A stretch of 64,000 nucleotides of DNA, from the NCBI GenBank assembly GCA_947626395.1, contig CANQRU010000008.1, positions 24,296 to 88,295 on the forward strand, read 5' to 3'. This document shows, piece after piece, positions 55,970 through 64,000 of the stretch. The position numbers and the translations under genes are program-made. Position 1 is the first letter of the stretch, and each line of letters begins with the position of its first letter. The stretch is from an uncultured Lachnospiraceae bacterium. GTDB taxonomy: Bacteria > Bacillota > Clostridia > Lachnospirales > Lachnospiraceae. A model generated the notes under the pieces. It saw nothing but the letters and a program-made list of their open reading frames with translations. It did not search any database and was not told where the DNA came from.

Positions 55970-56857
55970 TTAGTAAGTAAACTTCGCGGAGTAATTGACG
56001 GAGTTCTTGATATGCTCGATCATGGCCGGATTGCCCTTGCCGGTGGAGGCGAAGGTCGGATCCATGAAGCGCCAGTCGTTGCCGTTGAAGAAGATAACGT
56101 TGTCGATCCAGCCCTGGGCGTCTGTGTAGACGCTGACCCAGGCGTGATACTGACCGCCGGTATAGCCGATGACCAGCTTGGACGGAATATCCTGCAGCCG
56201 CAGCATGGCGACCATCATGGACGCGTAATCGAAGCAGATACCGTTGCGGGTCGCCAGCGTGCTGTCGATATTGGGCAGATAACCGCTCTGGACGGTAGCC
56301 GCCTTATTATAATCGTAGGACAGGGTGTTCACCGCGTAATTGTACACGGCGGCAACCTTCTGGAGAGGATCCGTAATGCCGGCGCATACGGCGTCGGACA
56401 CGCCGACCACGGCGGACATGGCGTTGTAGTTGCAGAACTGGTTCGGATACAGGAACGGCAGCTTGTCGTTGGAAAGCGTGACGTTGATCGTCTGGTTCAC
56501 CGCCTGTGCGTACATGGTTCCTTCTACCTGCTCAAAGATCGCGACGGTATATGCGCCGTTGCCTTCGGTCAGCGGGAATGTCTCATACGCTCCGGAGACG
56601 TTCAGATCATAGGTATACTGGATACTCTTGGTAATGCGGACCTTGATCCTCCTGGCGCTGCCGGTATATTTGATCATAATATAGCCGTCTGAGGTATGGG
56701 ATGCGTCGATCACGGCGACTCCGTTGCCGTAGGTAACGCTTCCGTCTGCCGACGGAGTCCGTATGACTGCCGCCTGGGCGGTGGAAACCGGCGTCATCGC
56801 GCCAAGCATGAATGCGAGAGCAAGAGCAGCCGCACGGCGAAAGGTTGATTTCTTCAT
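55970..56857 (-). CDS. Secreted transglutaminase-like domain protein
   Basis: Signal peptide; GICFDYASMMVAMLR, YHAWVSVYTD, FMDPTF Cys-His-Asp triad. Confidence 0.92.
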   Translation of the reverse strand: MKKSTFRRAAALALAFMLGAMTPVSTAQAAVIRTPSADGSVTYGNGVAVIDASHTSDGYIMIKYTGSARRIKVRITKSIQYTYDLNVSGAYETFPLTEGNGAYTVAIFEQVEGTMYAQAVNQTINVTLSNDKLPFLYPNQFCNYNAMSAVVGVSDAVCAGITDPLQKVAAVYNYAVNTLSYDYNKAATVQSGYLPNIDSTLATRNGICFDYASMMVAMLRLQDIPSKLVIGYTGGQYHAWVSVYTDAQGWIDNVIFFNGNDWRFMDPTFASTGKGNPAMIEHIKNSVNYSAKFTY

Positions 56858-57151
56858 GATCTTTCAAGTCCTTTCCTGGGAAGTATTATATTACTGTCAG
56901 ATGTCCGGGAGGGACATCGTCTCTTCTGTTAACCTATATTATACAAAAAGTGGTAATAAATTACAAGAACTAAACTATGAAGATTTATAACAACCAGTTT
57001 ACGATGATTAAATTTTTTTAACATTGGCGTCGGACGGTTATGGAAGTACTGGAAATCCTTCCAGACGTTCCCTATGGAATTCCCAGAGTCTGTATGATAC
57101 GATAATTTTGTAACAGAAATGTAAAAAACATGTAACACAGGAGGAAAGTAG

Positions 57152-58267
57152 ATGAAAAGGATTATTTTTTATGCGGCGGCAGTGGGAATTTTCGTATCGA
57201 GCGTGTTGGCGAAGCCGGCCCGCGGAGCAGGATGGACGGCCGGATGTCCGGACTGGAGCCGGATGTGCGGGAATGCCGGGAGTGTCTGTGAGGCGGATGC
57301 CGTCCCGGGAATCGCAGGGAATGAGCAGGGAGTGGAGTGGTTCCCGGGGCAGGGCCCGGAAATGAGCCAGGCGCCGGAAGTACAGGAGCCGCTGGCACAG
57401 GATCAAGGGGCGGAGTGGTTCCCGGGCCAGGGCCCGGAAATGAGCCAGACGCCGGAGGCACAGGAACCGCCTGCGCAGGATCAGGGAACAGAGTGGTTCC
57501 CGGGCCAGGTTCCCGGAATGAATCAGACGCCGGAAGTGCAGGAGCCGCCGGCGCAGGAACAGGGAACGGAGTGGTTTCCGGGCCAGGTTCCCGGAATGAG
57601 CCAGACGCCGGAAGTGCAGGAGCCGGATATGCAGAATCCGTGGACAGACTGGTTCTCCGGTCAGAATCCGTGGACAGACTGGTTCCCGTGGCTGAACGGC
57701 CAGAGTGGGAATTCCTGGCAGCAGGGCGGCAGTCAGAATGGTTTCTGGTGGTGGAATGGTTCAGGGCAGGAAAATAACGGCGGTTCTCAGTCCGGCGGAA
57801 CACCGGGCGGCAGCTCAGGCGGCGCTCAGTCCGGCGGCGTGCCGCAGACGCCGGGAACAGGCGCAGGCGGCCAGTCCGGGGACAGCGGGACGATGGCTTC
57901 CTATATTACCCGCATTGTAGAGCTGGTCAATGTTCAGCGCGCCGCGGCGGGTCTCTCTCCGGTGACGGCTTCCGCGGTGCTTTCCGCGGCGGCAGACGTG
58001 CGCGCGCAGGAGATCGTGGGGAATTTCTCCCATTATCGCCCGAACGGAACCTATTTTAACACAGTTCTTGATCAGCGCGGCATCTCCTATAACGGCGCCG
58101 GCGAGAACATCGCTTACGGCTATGACACGCCGGAGCGGGTCATGACGGAATGGATGAACAGCGCCAGCCACCGCGCGAACATTCTGGACAGCCGCTACAC
58201 AAAGCTGGGTGTCGGATATTATGAGCAGGGAGGCGTGAAATACTGGACACAGATGTTTACATATTAA
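57152..58267 (+). CDS. CAP-domain (SCP/PR1) secreted protein with N-terminal repeats
   Basis: IVELVNVQRAAAGLSPVTASAVLSAAADVRAQEIVGNFSHYRPNGTYF; GENIAYGYDTPERVMTEWMNSASHRANILDSRYTKLGVGYY. Confidence 0.95.
   Translation: MKRIIFYAAAVGIFVSSVLAKPARGAGWTAGCPDWSRMCGNAGSVCEADAVPGIAGNEQGVEWFPGQGPEMSQAPEVQEPLAQDQGAEWFPGQGPEMSQTPEAQEPPAQDQGTEWFPGQVPGMNQTPEVQEPPAQEQGTEWFPGQVPGMSQTPEVQEPDMQNPWTDWFSGQNPWTDWFPWLNGQSGNSWQQGGSQNGFWWWNGSGQENNGGSQSGGTPGGSSGGAQSGGVPQTPGTGAGGQSGDSGTMASYITRIVELVNVQRAAAGLSPVTASAVLSAAADVRAQEIVGNFSHYRPNGTYFNTVLDQRGISYNGAGENIAYGYDTPERVMTEWMNSASHRANILDSRYTKLGVGYYEQGGVKYWTQMFTY
57335..57646 (+). repeat. 4 x 78-bp coding repeat (26 aa: EWFPGQxPxMSQTPEVQEPPAQDQGT)
   Basis: Units start at 57335, 57413, 57491, 57569. 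Confidence 0.93.
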
Positions 58268-58488
58268 GAATTGTCAGTTATCTTGTATAGATTTTCATTT
58301 ATATAGTCTCTGTACACAAACGGAAAACTATGCTATACTGTCCACACAGGTGTCTCATGTATTTTTGTCCGGACGAACGGCCCGCCGTGTCAGAAGATGC
58401 CTGCGGGCGGGTTTGACGCCTGTTTCGGCACGCGTTTCCCGCCGCCCGGACGAAAATATTCATAACGTGAAAATGGGCAGGGCGCATA

Positions 58489-59475
58489 ATGAGCAGTACG
58501 TACATTGTGTTCGACCTGGAATGGAACCAGAGTCCGGGCGGAAAAGAGAATTCCATAGAGCATTTCCCCTTTGAGATCATTGAAATAGGCGCGGTGAAGC
58601 TTGACGGGCAGCTGCGGATCGTTTCGGAATACCACCAGCTGGTGACGCCGCAGGTTTATACCCAGCTGCACTATCGGATCATTCAGGTCACGCATCTTCG
58701 GATGAAGGATCTGATAAGCTGCGGCAGCTATTTTCCGGATGCGGTGAAGGATTTCTTTGAATGGTGCGGCGAAGACGCCGTATTCTGTACCTGGGGATCC
58801 ATGGATCTGGTGGAACTGCAGCGGAATATGGATTACTACGGGCTGGAGAATCCGTTTGAGTTCCCGCTGTGCTACTATGACGTGCAGAAGCTGTACGCGC
58901 TCCAGCTGGGCGAAAGCAGCGAAAAGCTGTCTTTGGACCGGGCGGTCGAAGAGCTCGGGCTGGAAGAGGAGCGGCCGTTCCACCGCGCGCTGGACGACGC
59001 TTATTATACCGGTAAGGTGATGCAGGCGCTGGATTTCGGGACGCTTAAGGATTACCTGTCGGTGGATTATTACCGGCTGCCGCAGAGCGCGGAAGAGGAG
59101 ATCCGGCTGGTATTTCCGACGTATCTGAAGTATGTCTCGCGGGAGTTTCCGTCGCGTGACGACGCGCTGGCGGATAAGAATGTGACCGATATGGTCTGCC
59201 GGGAATGCCGGCGGATGCTGCGGAAGAAGTTTCAGTGGTTCGCGGTCAATTCCAGGCAGTACCTCTGTCTGGCGGTCTGCCCGGAGCATGGGTATGTGCG
59301 CGGTAAGATCCGGATCCGGAAGAAGGAAAAGGACGATGACAGCGTCTATGTGGTGAAGACCATGAAACTGGTAAATGAAGCCGCCGCGCAGGAGGTATTT
59401 GAGAAACGCGAGGAACACCGGCAGAAGAAGCGTGAACACAGCCGGGAGCGGCGGAAGGCGGCGAAGAAATCGTGA
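58489..59475 (+). CDS. 3'-5' exonuclease-domain protein (DnaQ-like)
   Basis: YIVFDLEWNQSP ExoI; EIIEIGAVKLD; HRALDDAYYTGKVM ExoIII. Confidence 0.9.
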   Translation: MSSTYIVFDLEWNQSPGGKENSIEHFPFEIIEIGAVKLDGQLRIVSEYHQLVTPQVYTQLHYRIIQVTHLRMKDLISCGSYFPDAVKDFFEWCGEDAVFCTWGSMDLVELQRNMDYYGLENPFEFPLCYYDVQKLYALQLGESSEKLSLDRAVEELGLEEERPFHRALDDAYYTGKVMQALDFGTLKDYLSVDYYRLPQSAEEEIRLVFPTYLKYVSREFPSRDDALADKNVTDMVCRECRRMLRKKFQWFAVNSRQYLCLAVCPEHGYVRGKIRIRKKEKDDDSVYVVKTMKLVNEAAAQEVFEKREEHRQKKREHSRERRKAAKKS

Positions 59476-59526
59476 AAGCGGCGGAATTCCGCCGCTTTTC
59501 TATGAGGTCAGTATACATAAGACATT

Positions 59527-61032
59527 CTATAGGAAAGGATCTCCCGGCCGTTTCGGCCGCTTCCCGCGGGAACGTTTCCTGGCGGTATAGTAATTCCGCC
59601 GCCGTTCCATTTCCAGATCGATATCCACTGCAGATACGCCGTCGCCCATGCGCGCCATGCGCTTCTGCCGTCTGCGCATGCGGGCTTCCGCTTCCTTTTT
59701 CTCCTGATAGGAACGGACCGCCACGAAGACCGCGAACACCGCGCCGAGGATGGCGAGAATACCAAGCGCGATAAAGACGACCGGAGGGATATAGAAAGGA
59801 GCCCGCTCCGGCTGCTCGGCTGCCGTGGACTGCTCGGCGTCGCTTTCGGCCTGGAGCGTGATATCGCGGATCTCTTCCAGCATGGAAGCGGGAATGGAAA
59901 TGTCGTCTCCGCCGACCGTATTCATGGTCAGATAGGCGCATCCCAGCGTCCGGTCGCCCCACTTGTAGTCAACGCGGGCGATGGCGCCGGACGGCGCGTT
60001 CTCCGACAGATCGTAGGTCAGGTAGGACGTTACGGAAGAAGGGTCACCGGATTTGGGCAGCGTCAGCGCCCCGGCCGGGTCAAGCTGCAGACCGGACAGT
60101 TCCGCCGCGGGAAGTCCCGCGATGACCATATCATTTTCCACCGCGGTATAGGATGAATCAAAATCCGCCGCCCTGACCGTCTGGAAATTCTGGAAACCGA
60201 AATCCAGAAGAGCCTTTGTATCCCGGTAGTGGGACTGGTGGCCGTTCAGAACGACGGCGACCAGACGCATGCCGTCCCTCTCCGCGAAGGTGACAAGGGT
60301 ATTGCCGGCCAGGGATGTATAGCCGGTCTTGCCGCCCAGACAGCCGCTGTAATATTCCGGCATATTTTTCTTAAGCATCTTGTGGCCCGGATAGATACGG
60401 ACGCCCTCCGGATTCCGCTTTGTGACCGGCAGATCGTAATAGAGCGTAGAGTCGATCTTCATGAAGGTCTCATTCTGCAGCGCCGCCTGGCCGATCAGGG
60501 CCATGTCGTGGGCGGAGGTATAATGCTGCTCGTTATTCAGCCCGCTGGGATTGGCAAAATGGGAATCCACGCAGCCCAGGGATCTGGCCTTTTCATTCAT
60601 CATTACCGCGAAATCATCGATGCTTCCGGCCACATGTTCGGCCAGCGCGTTGGCGGCCTCGTTGGCGGACTTTAAAAGCAGGGCGTAGAGACAGTCGCGC
60701 ACGCTTAACGTATCGCCTTCATCCAGTCCGGCGCTGGTGCTTCCGGCCTCGACATTATAGACCGCGTTGTGGGAGAATGTGACCGTCTCGTCCAGACTGC
60801 AGTTTTCCAGCACGATAAGAGCCGTCAGGATCTTGGTGATACTGGCGGGGAAATAGGCGTTATGGATGTTCTTGCCGTAGAGGATCGCGCCGGTGGCGGC
60901 ATCGATAACGATGCCCCCTTCCGCTTCGATACTCACATTTTCCGGCCACTCTCCCGCCGCGCGGGATTCCCGCACCGGCAGCAGACCCAGCGTCAGGACA
61001 AGGCACAGAAGAACGGAAATGATTCTCTTCAT
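59527..61032 (-). CDS. D-alanyl-D-alanine carboxypeptidase (DacF-like)
   Basis: YFPASITKILTALIVLE (SxxK), KSANEAANALAEHVAG (SxN), KTGYTSLAGNTLV (KTG). Confidence 0.95.
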   Translation of the reverse strand: MKRIISVLLCLVLTLGLLPVRESRAAGEWPENVSIEAEGGIVIDAATGAILYGKNIHNAYFPASITKILTALIVLENCSLDETVTFSHNAVYNVEAGSTSAGLDEGDTLSVRDCLYALLLKSANEAANALAEHVAGSIDDFAVMMNEKARSLGCVDSHFANPSGLNNEQHYTSAHDMALIGQAALQNETFMKIDSTLYYDLPVTKRNPEGVRIYPGHKMLKKNMPEYYSGCLGGKTGYTSLAGNTLVTFAERDGMRLVAVVLNGHQSHYRDTKALLDFGFQNFQTVRAADFDSSYTAVENDMVIAGLPAAELSGLQLDPAGALTLPKSGDPSSVTSYLTYDLSENAPSGAIARVDYKWGDRTLGCAYLTMNTVGGDDISIPASMLEEIRDITLQAESDAEQSTAAEQPERAPFYIPPVVFIALGILAILGAVFAVFVAVRSYQEKKEAEARMRRRQKRMARMGDGVSAVDIDLEMERRRNYYTARKRSRGKRPKRPGDPFL

Positions 61033-61086
61033 AAATGATAAGCTGATCCTTTCTCGCTATGCAAAGCGGGCGATGCCGCAGTTATA

Positions 61087-61785
61087 TTATGGTTTCTGCT
61101 TTTTACGGCGTCCGGCCAGAACGATCCCGAGGCATACCAGGAAGACGGCCGCCACGGATATTCCATAGGTTATGGCGATCCGCGCCGCGGTATCCATGAA
61201 GAACGGCTCCGGTACGATGTTGATCAGCAGATCGGTCCGGGGATCCAGGATCCACAGGTCATTATCAAAGAAGATATGGTGGAAGATAATAAAATACTTT
61301 GAAAAATCCGAGAAAATAACCGCCGCCAGGATGCAGACAAAGGCAAAGAACAGTCCGGTTCCCGCACAGACGGCTCTCGGAAGCACATGGCGCAGATCGG
61401 CCTTCGTCAGGGCCATGACAGCCAGGCAGACCACAATGGCCGCGACACACAGGAGGCGAAGGCGCAGTCCGCCGATGAAGAGGCCGCGCACATCTTCCAT
61501 ATGCGCGATCTCCCGGTCATTGAAGAATTCCCGCGGCTGGCCGTTCACGACCGTCGGTACGTGCAGGTCATCGCGCCGGCCGCGCAGATAGGCCATCATC
61601 TCATCGGTCACTTCCAGCAGATCGTCCATCTCCATCTGTACGGCGGCCGTGACATTGTATTTGGCGTATTCTTTTTCATAGTAGCCCGGCGTCCAGTAGG
61701 CGACAGCTTCCACGGAGGTGAGCAGAAGAGCGATCATCAGGCAGAAGGTCAGCAGAACGCCCAGGGCATAATGGAGATATTTCAT
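61087..61785 (-). CDS. TIGR01906 family membrane protein
   Basis: Polytopic; FNDREIAHMEDVRGLFIGGLRLR; HHIFFDNDLWILDPRTDLLINIVPEPFF. Confidence 0.88.
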   Translation of the reverse strand: MKYLHYALGVLLTFCLMIALLLTSVEAVAYWTPGYYEKEYAKYNVTAAVQMEMDDLLEVTDEMMAYLRGRRDDLHVPTVVNGQPREFFNDREIAHMEDVRGLFIGGLRLRLLCVAAIVVCLAVMALTKADLRHVLPRAVCAGTGLFFAFVCILAAVIFSDFSKYFIIFHHIFFDNDLWILDPRTDLLINIVPEPFFMDTAARIAITYGISVAAVFLVCLGIVLAGRRKKQKP

Positions 61786-61958
61786 GATTTTTCACCGGTC
61801 CTGTTATAAAAACTACTTTTCAGTATAGTGGAAAACGGCCTGTTTGTCAATGTTTGCGGGATCCCCCGCCTCCGCGCTCCTCCGCCTCCGCGCGGGGGAG
61901 TATGGGATTACTGTATCAAAAAGGCCGCGCGGGCGCGGCCTTTCAGGATCCGTTATGG

Positions 61959-62849
61959 TCAGTCCTGTGTCAGATACTGCCGGGATACATATGCCTGTGT
62001 GCCTTCATAATTAATGATGGCCCAGGTCTCATCGTAATTGCCGACATAGTCGACGACGGTATCTGTATCCAGAACGCCCAGCCGCCGGCTGCTGGTACTG
62101 GGCTCCGCGCGGACGTTCAGGTAATCGGTGGTCTTATAGACCGGTGCGGGAGTCGTCTCCGCCATGGTCTCGGGAGCGGCTGTCGTCGGAATCTCTTCTT
62201 CCGCGGCCGTCGTTTCGTCGTTGGCCACGGATTCTGTCGATACCGTGGGAGTGGTCTCTTCCGGCGCAGAGTCGTCAGAACGCAGCAGGCGTACAAGCGC
62301 GATCACGATGATCACCGCGACGACAACGACAGCGATGCGCATCAGATCCGTGCTGGACAGGGGGAAACCCTCCTGGGAGCGTCTGCGGCTCCTTGCCGCG
62401 TTCGAACGGGGCCGCTGCTGGCCGCCTCCGGACGGGCGCTGCTGGGAACTGCGCTGCTGCGGTCTCTGCGGGGAAGCATTCATATAATCTTTGGAGAAGG
62501 TAACCACTTCGTGGGAGAGAAGCTGGCATGCCTGATTGGCGTCGTAAGCGTTCTCATTGCCTTCGTGAGCGGCTTTATTGCCAAGCATACGGATCTTGTG
62601 GTAATGTTCGCAGGTGGTTTTGCTGATCCAGCGGTTGGAATAAAGTTCATCGATCAGGGATGACAGATCCTGGTTCGAATTGGTCGTGGTGATGGCGGCT
62701 TTATCGCACAGATCCTGTACCATAAATTCAAGAGTCTGACGGCACTTGATCATGGACAGATTGTATTTCCTCTGGCTGTTTAAGAGCTGGGCGTCCTTGA
62801 GACCCTTGCGGATCCTTTCCCAATTATTACCCGAAACTGGTGCTGGCAT
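61959..62849 (-). CDS. DUF4145-like N-terminal region + TM + C-terminal SH3-like domain protein
   Basis: CRQTLEFMVQDLCDKA...RMLGNKAAHEGNENAYDANQACQLLSHEV; TTDYLNVRAEPSTSSRRLGVLDTDTVVDYVG. Confidence 0.85.
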   Translation of the reverse strand: MPAPVSGNNWERIRKGLKDAQLLNSQRKYNLSMIKCRQTLEFMVQDLCDKAAITTTNSNQDLSSLIDELYSNRWISKTTCEHYHKIRMLGNKAAHEGNENAYDANQACQLLSHEVVTFSKDYMNASPQRPQQRSSQQRPSGGGQQRPRSNAARSRRRSQEGFPLSSTDLMRIAVVVVAVIIVIALVRLLRSDDSAPEETTPTVSTESVANDETTAAEEEIPTTAAPETMAETTPAPVYKTTDYLNVRAEPSTSSRRLGVLDTDTVVDYVGNYDETWAIINYEGTQAYVSRQYLTQD

Positions 62850-63093
62850 AGATACCCTCCTTCTCGGCGATTCCGTATCATGTAGGCGTCCTGACCGGCC
62901 GGATGCGGCACGATGGTACACCTTTCTTTTCATTATACTATTAAACGACAAAATATGCACTAAAAATTTTCGAAAACTGTAGAAAAATTTAAAAATGTGG
63001 AAAAAATATCGGTTGAAATGGGGAAAAAGTAATGATATACTGGCCGCGAAGAAGCAGGAACGCATCCACAGACAGCACAAGGAGACGAGAATT

Positions 63094-63741
63094 ATGAGAT
63101 TACGCCACATCACGGGCGCGGAACAGCGGATCGCCGAAAGCATCCATGTGGTTTCAGATCCGGAAACGCACCGGGGCCGCTGGCCGGAGGTGTACGGGAA
63201 TGGCCATCCGATCCATGTTGAGATCGGCATGGGGAAGGGGAAGTTCCTGATGGAACTGGCGCGGCAGAACCCGCAGATCAATTACCTGGGCGTGGAGATC
63301 TATTCCTCCGTACTTCTGAAGGCAGTGCAGAAACAGGAGGAAGAACAGCTTCCCAATGTGCGGTTTCTCTGCGTGGATGCGCTTCGTCTGGCGGATATTC
63401 TGGGGCCCGGCGAGACGGCGAAGATCTATCTGAATTTCTCGGATCCCTGGCCGAAGGACCGGCACGCCAAGCGGCGCCTGACGTCGCCGCGCTTTCTGGC
63501 GGTCTATGACCGGATCCTGACGCCGGACGGTACGGTGGAATTTAAGACGGACAACAAGGAGCTTTTTGCGTATTCTCTGGAATCGGTTCCCGCGGCCGGG
63601 TGGGAGATCATTTACTCCACGTTCGATCTGCATCACAGCGAATATGCCGAGGGCAACGTGATGACGGAATACGAGGAGAAATTCGCCGCGGAGGGCAAAC
63701 CGATCTGTAAACTGGTTGCAACCCGGCGGAAAATAGAGTAA
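63094..63741 (+). CDS. trmB: tRNA (guanosine(46)-N7)-methyltransferase
   Basis: HVEIGMGKGKFLMELARQNPQINYLGVEIYSSVL; YLNFSDPWPKDRHAKRRLTSPRFL. Confidence 0.97.
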   Translation: MRLRHITGAEQRIAESIHVVSDPETHRGRWPEVYGNGHPIHVEIGMGKGKFLMELARQNPQINYLGVEIYSSVLLKAVQKQEEEQLPNVRFLCVDALRLADILGPGETAKIYLNFSDPWPKDRHAKRRLTSPRFLAVYDRILTPDGTVEFKTDNKELFAYSLESVPAAGWEIIYSTFDLHHSEYAEGNVMTEYEEKFAAEGKPICKLVATRRKIE

Positions 63742-63773
63742 AATATAGAAAAGCGGTAAAACTGGTGATATAG

Positions 63774-63920
63774 ATGGGAATGCGCGAGACGGTCCTGACG
63801 AAGCTGCAGCAGGCCACCTGCGATAAACCGGAACTGAACCGGAGGTTTCTGCGGATCTGGAAGTCGCTTAAGAACGTGGAGAAGGCGATTCAGGGCGGCG
63901 GAGACGGCAAAGGAAAATAA
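63774..63920 (+). CDS. Small hypothetical protein (48 aa)
   Basis: MGMRETVLTKLQQATCDKPELNRRFLRIWKSLKNVEKAIQGGGDGKGK. Confidence 0.35.
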   Translation: MGMRETVLTKLQQATCDKPELNRRFLRIWKSLKNVEKAIQGGGDGKGK

Positions 63921-63930
63921 TATATAGGTA

Positions 63931-63993
63931 ATTGCGAAACGAGTTCGCAATCTTGATTCCAAACAAGGAAGAAATCCTGCAGAGCAGGATTTC
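63931..63993. repeat. Two adjacent perfect hairpins (ATTGCGAA-5-TTCGCAAT; GAAATCCTGC-3-GCAGGATTTC)
   Basis: Direct reading of inverted repeats at 63931-63951 and 63971-63993. Confidence 0.8.
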
Positions 63994-64000
63994 AAGGATA

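Overview
The window is a near-origin chromosomal segment of a Gram-positive anaerobe. Lachnospiraceae-like is an inference from gene content and was not tested. It opens with parA (truncated), parB with an internal parS site, and a DUF4446 gene, then gdhA, a DUF3881 gene and tRNA-Arg(CCT). An accessory stretch of about 5-18.6 kb follows. It holds a DUF4143 ATPase with an upstream 4x23-bp repeat, an alpha/beta hydrolase, an MBL hydrolase, a heterodimeric ABC exporter, a small repeat-containing exported protein beside a two-component system, a RelB/PIN toxin-antitoxin cassette flanked by 50-bp direct repeats, gene remnants, and a MATE transporter with tandem leader hairpins. Next come CstA, hydF and a TM1266-type regulator with a candidate attenuator, two hybrid histidine kinases, a T-box-controlled operon, PepF, and an Opp-type ABC transporter whose subunits carry unusual insertions. 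The last third has a tripartite tricarboxylate transporter/sulfatase/aldolase catabolic cluster with a GntR regulator, a compact PilT/PilC pilus-like locus, a CAP-domain protein, DacF and TrmB. The leads I rate highest are: (i) a dispersed palindromic repeat of about 39-45 bp that is also inserted in frame in HydF; (ii) the PilT-only pilus-like operon; (iii) the sulfatase/TTT cluster; (iv) two candidate cis-regulatory RNAs, upstream of TM1266-hydF and of the MATE gene; (v) the expanded Opp system; (vi) the SYLTGQQRG small protein coupled to a two-component system. All product names come from reading motifs in the translations; no database search was run.
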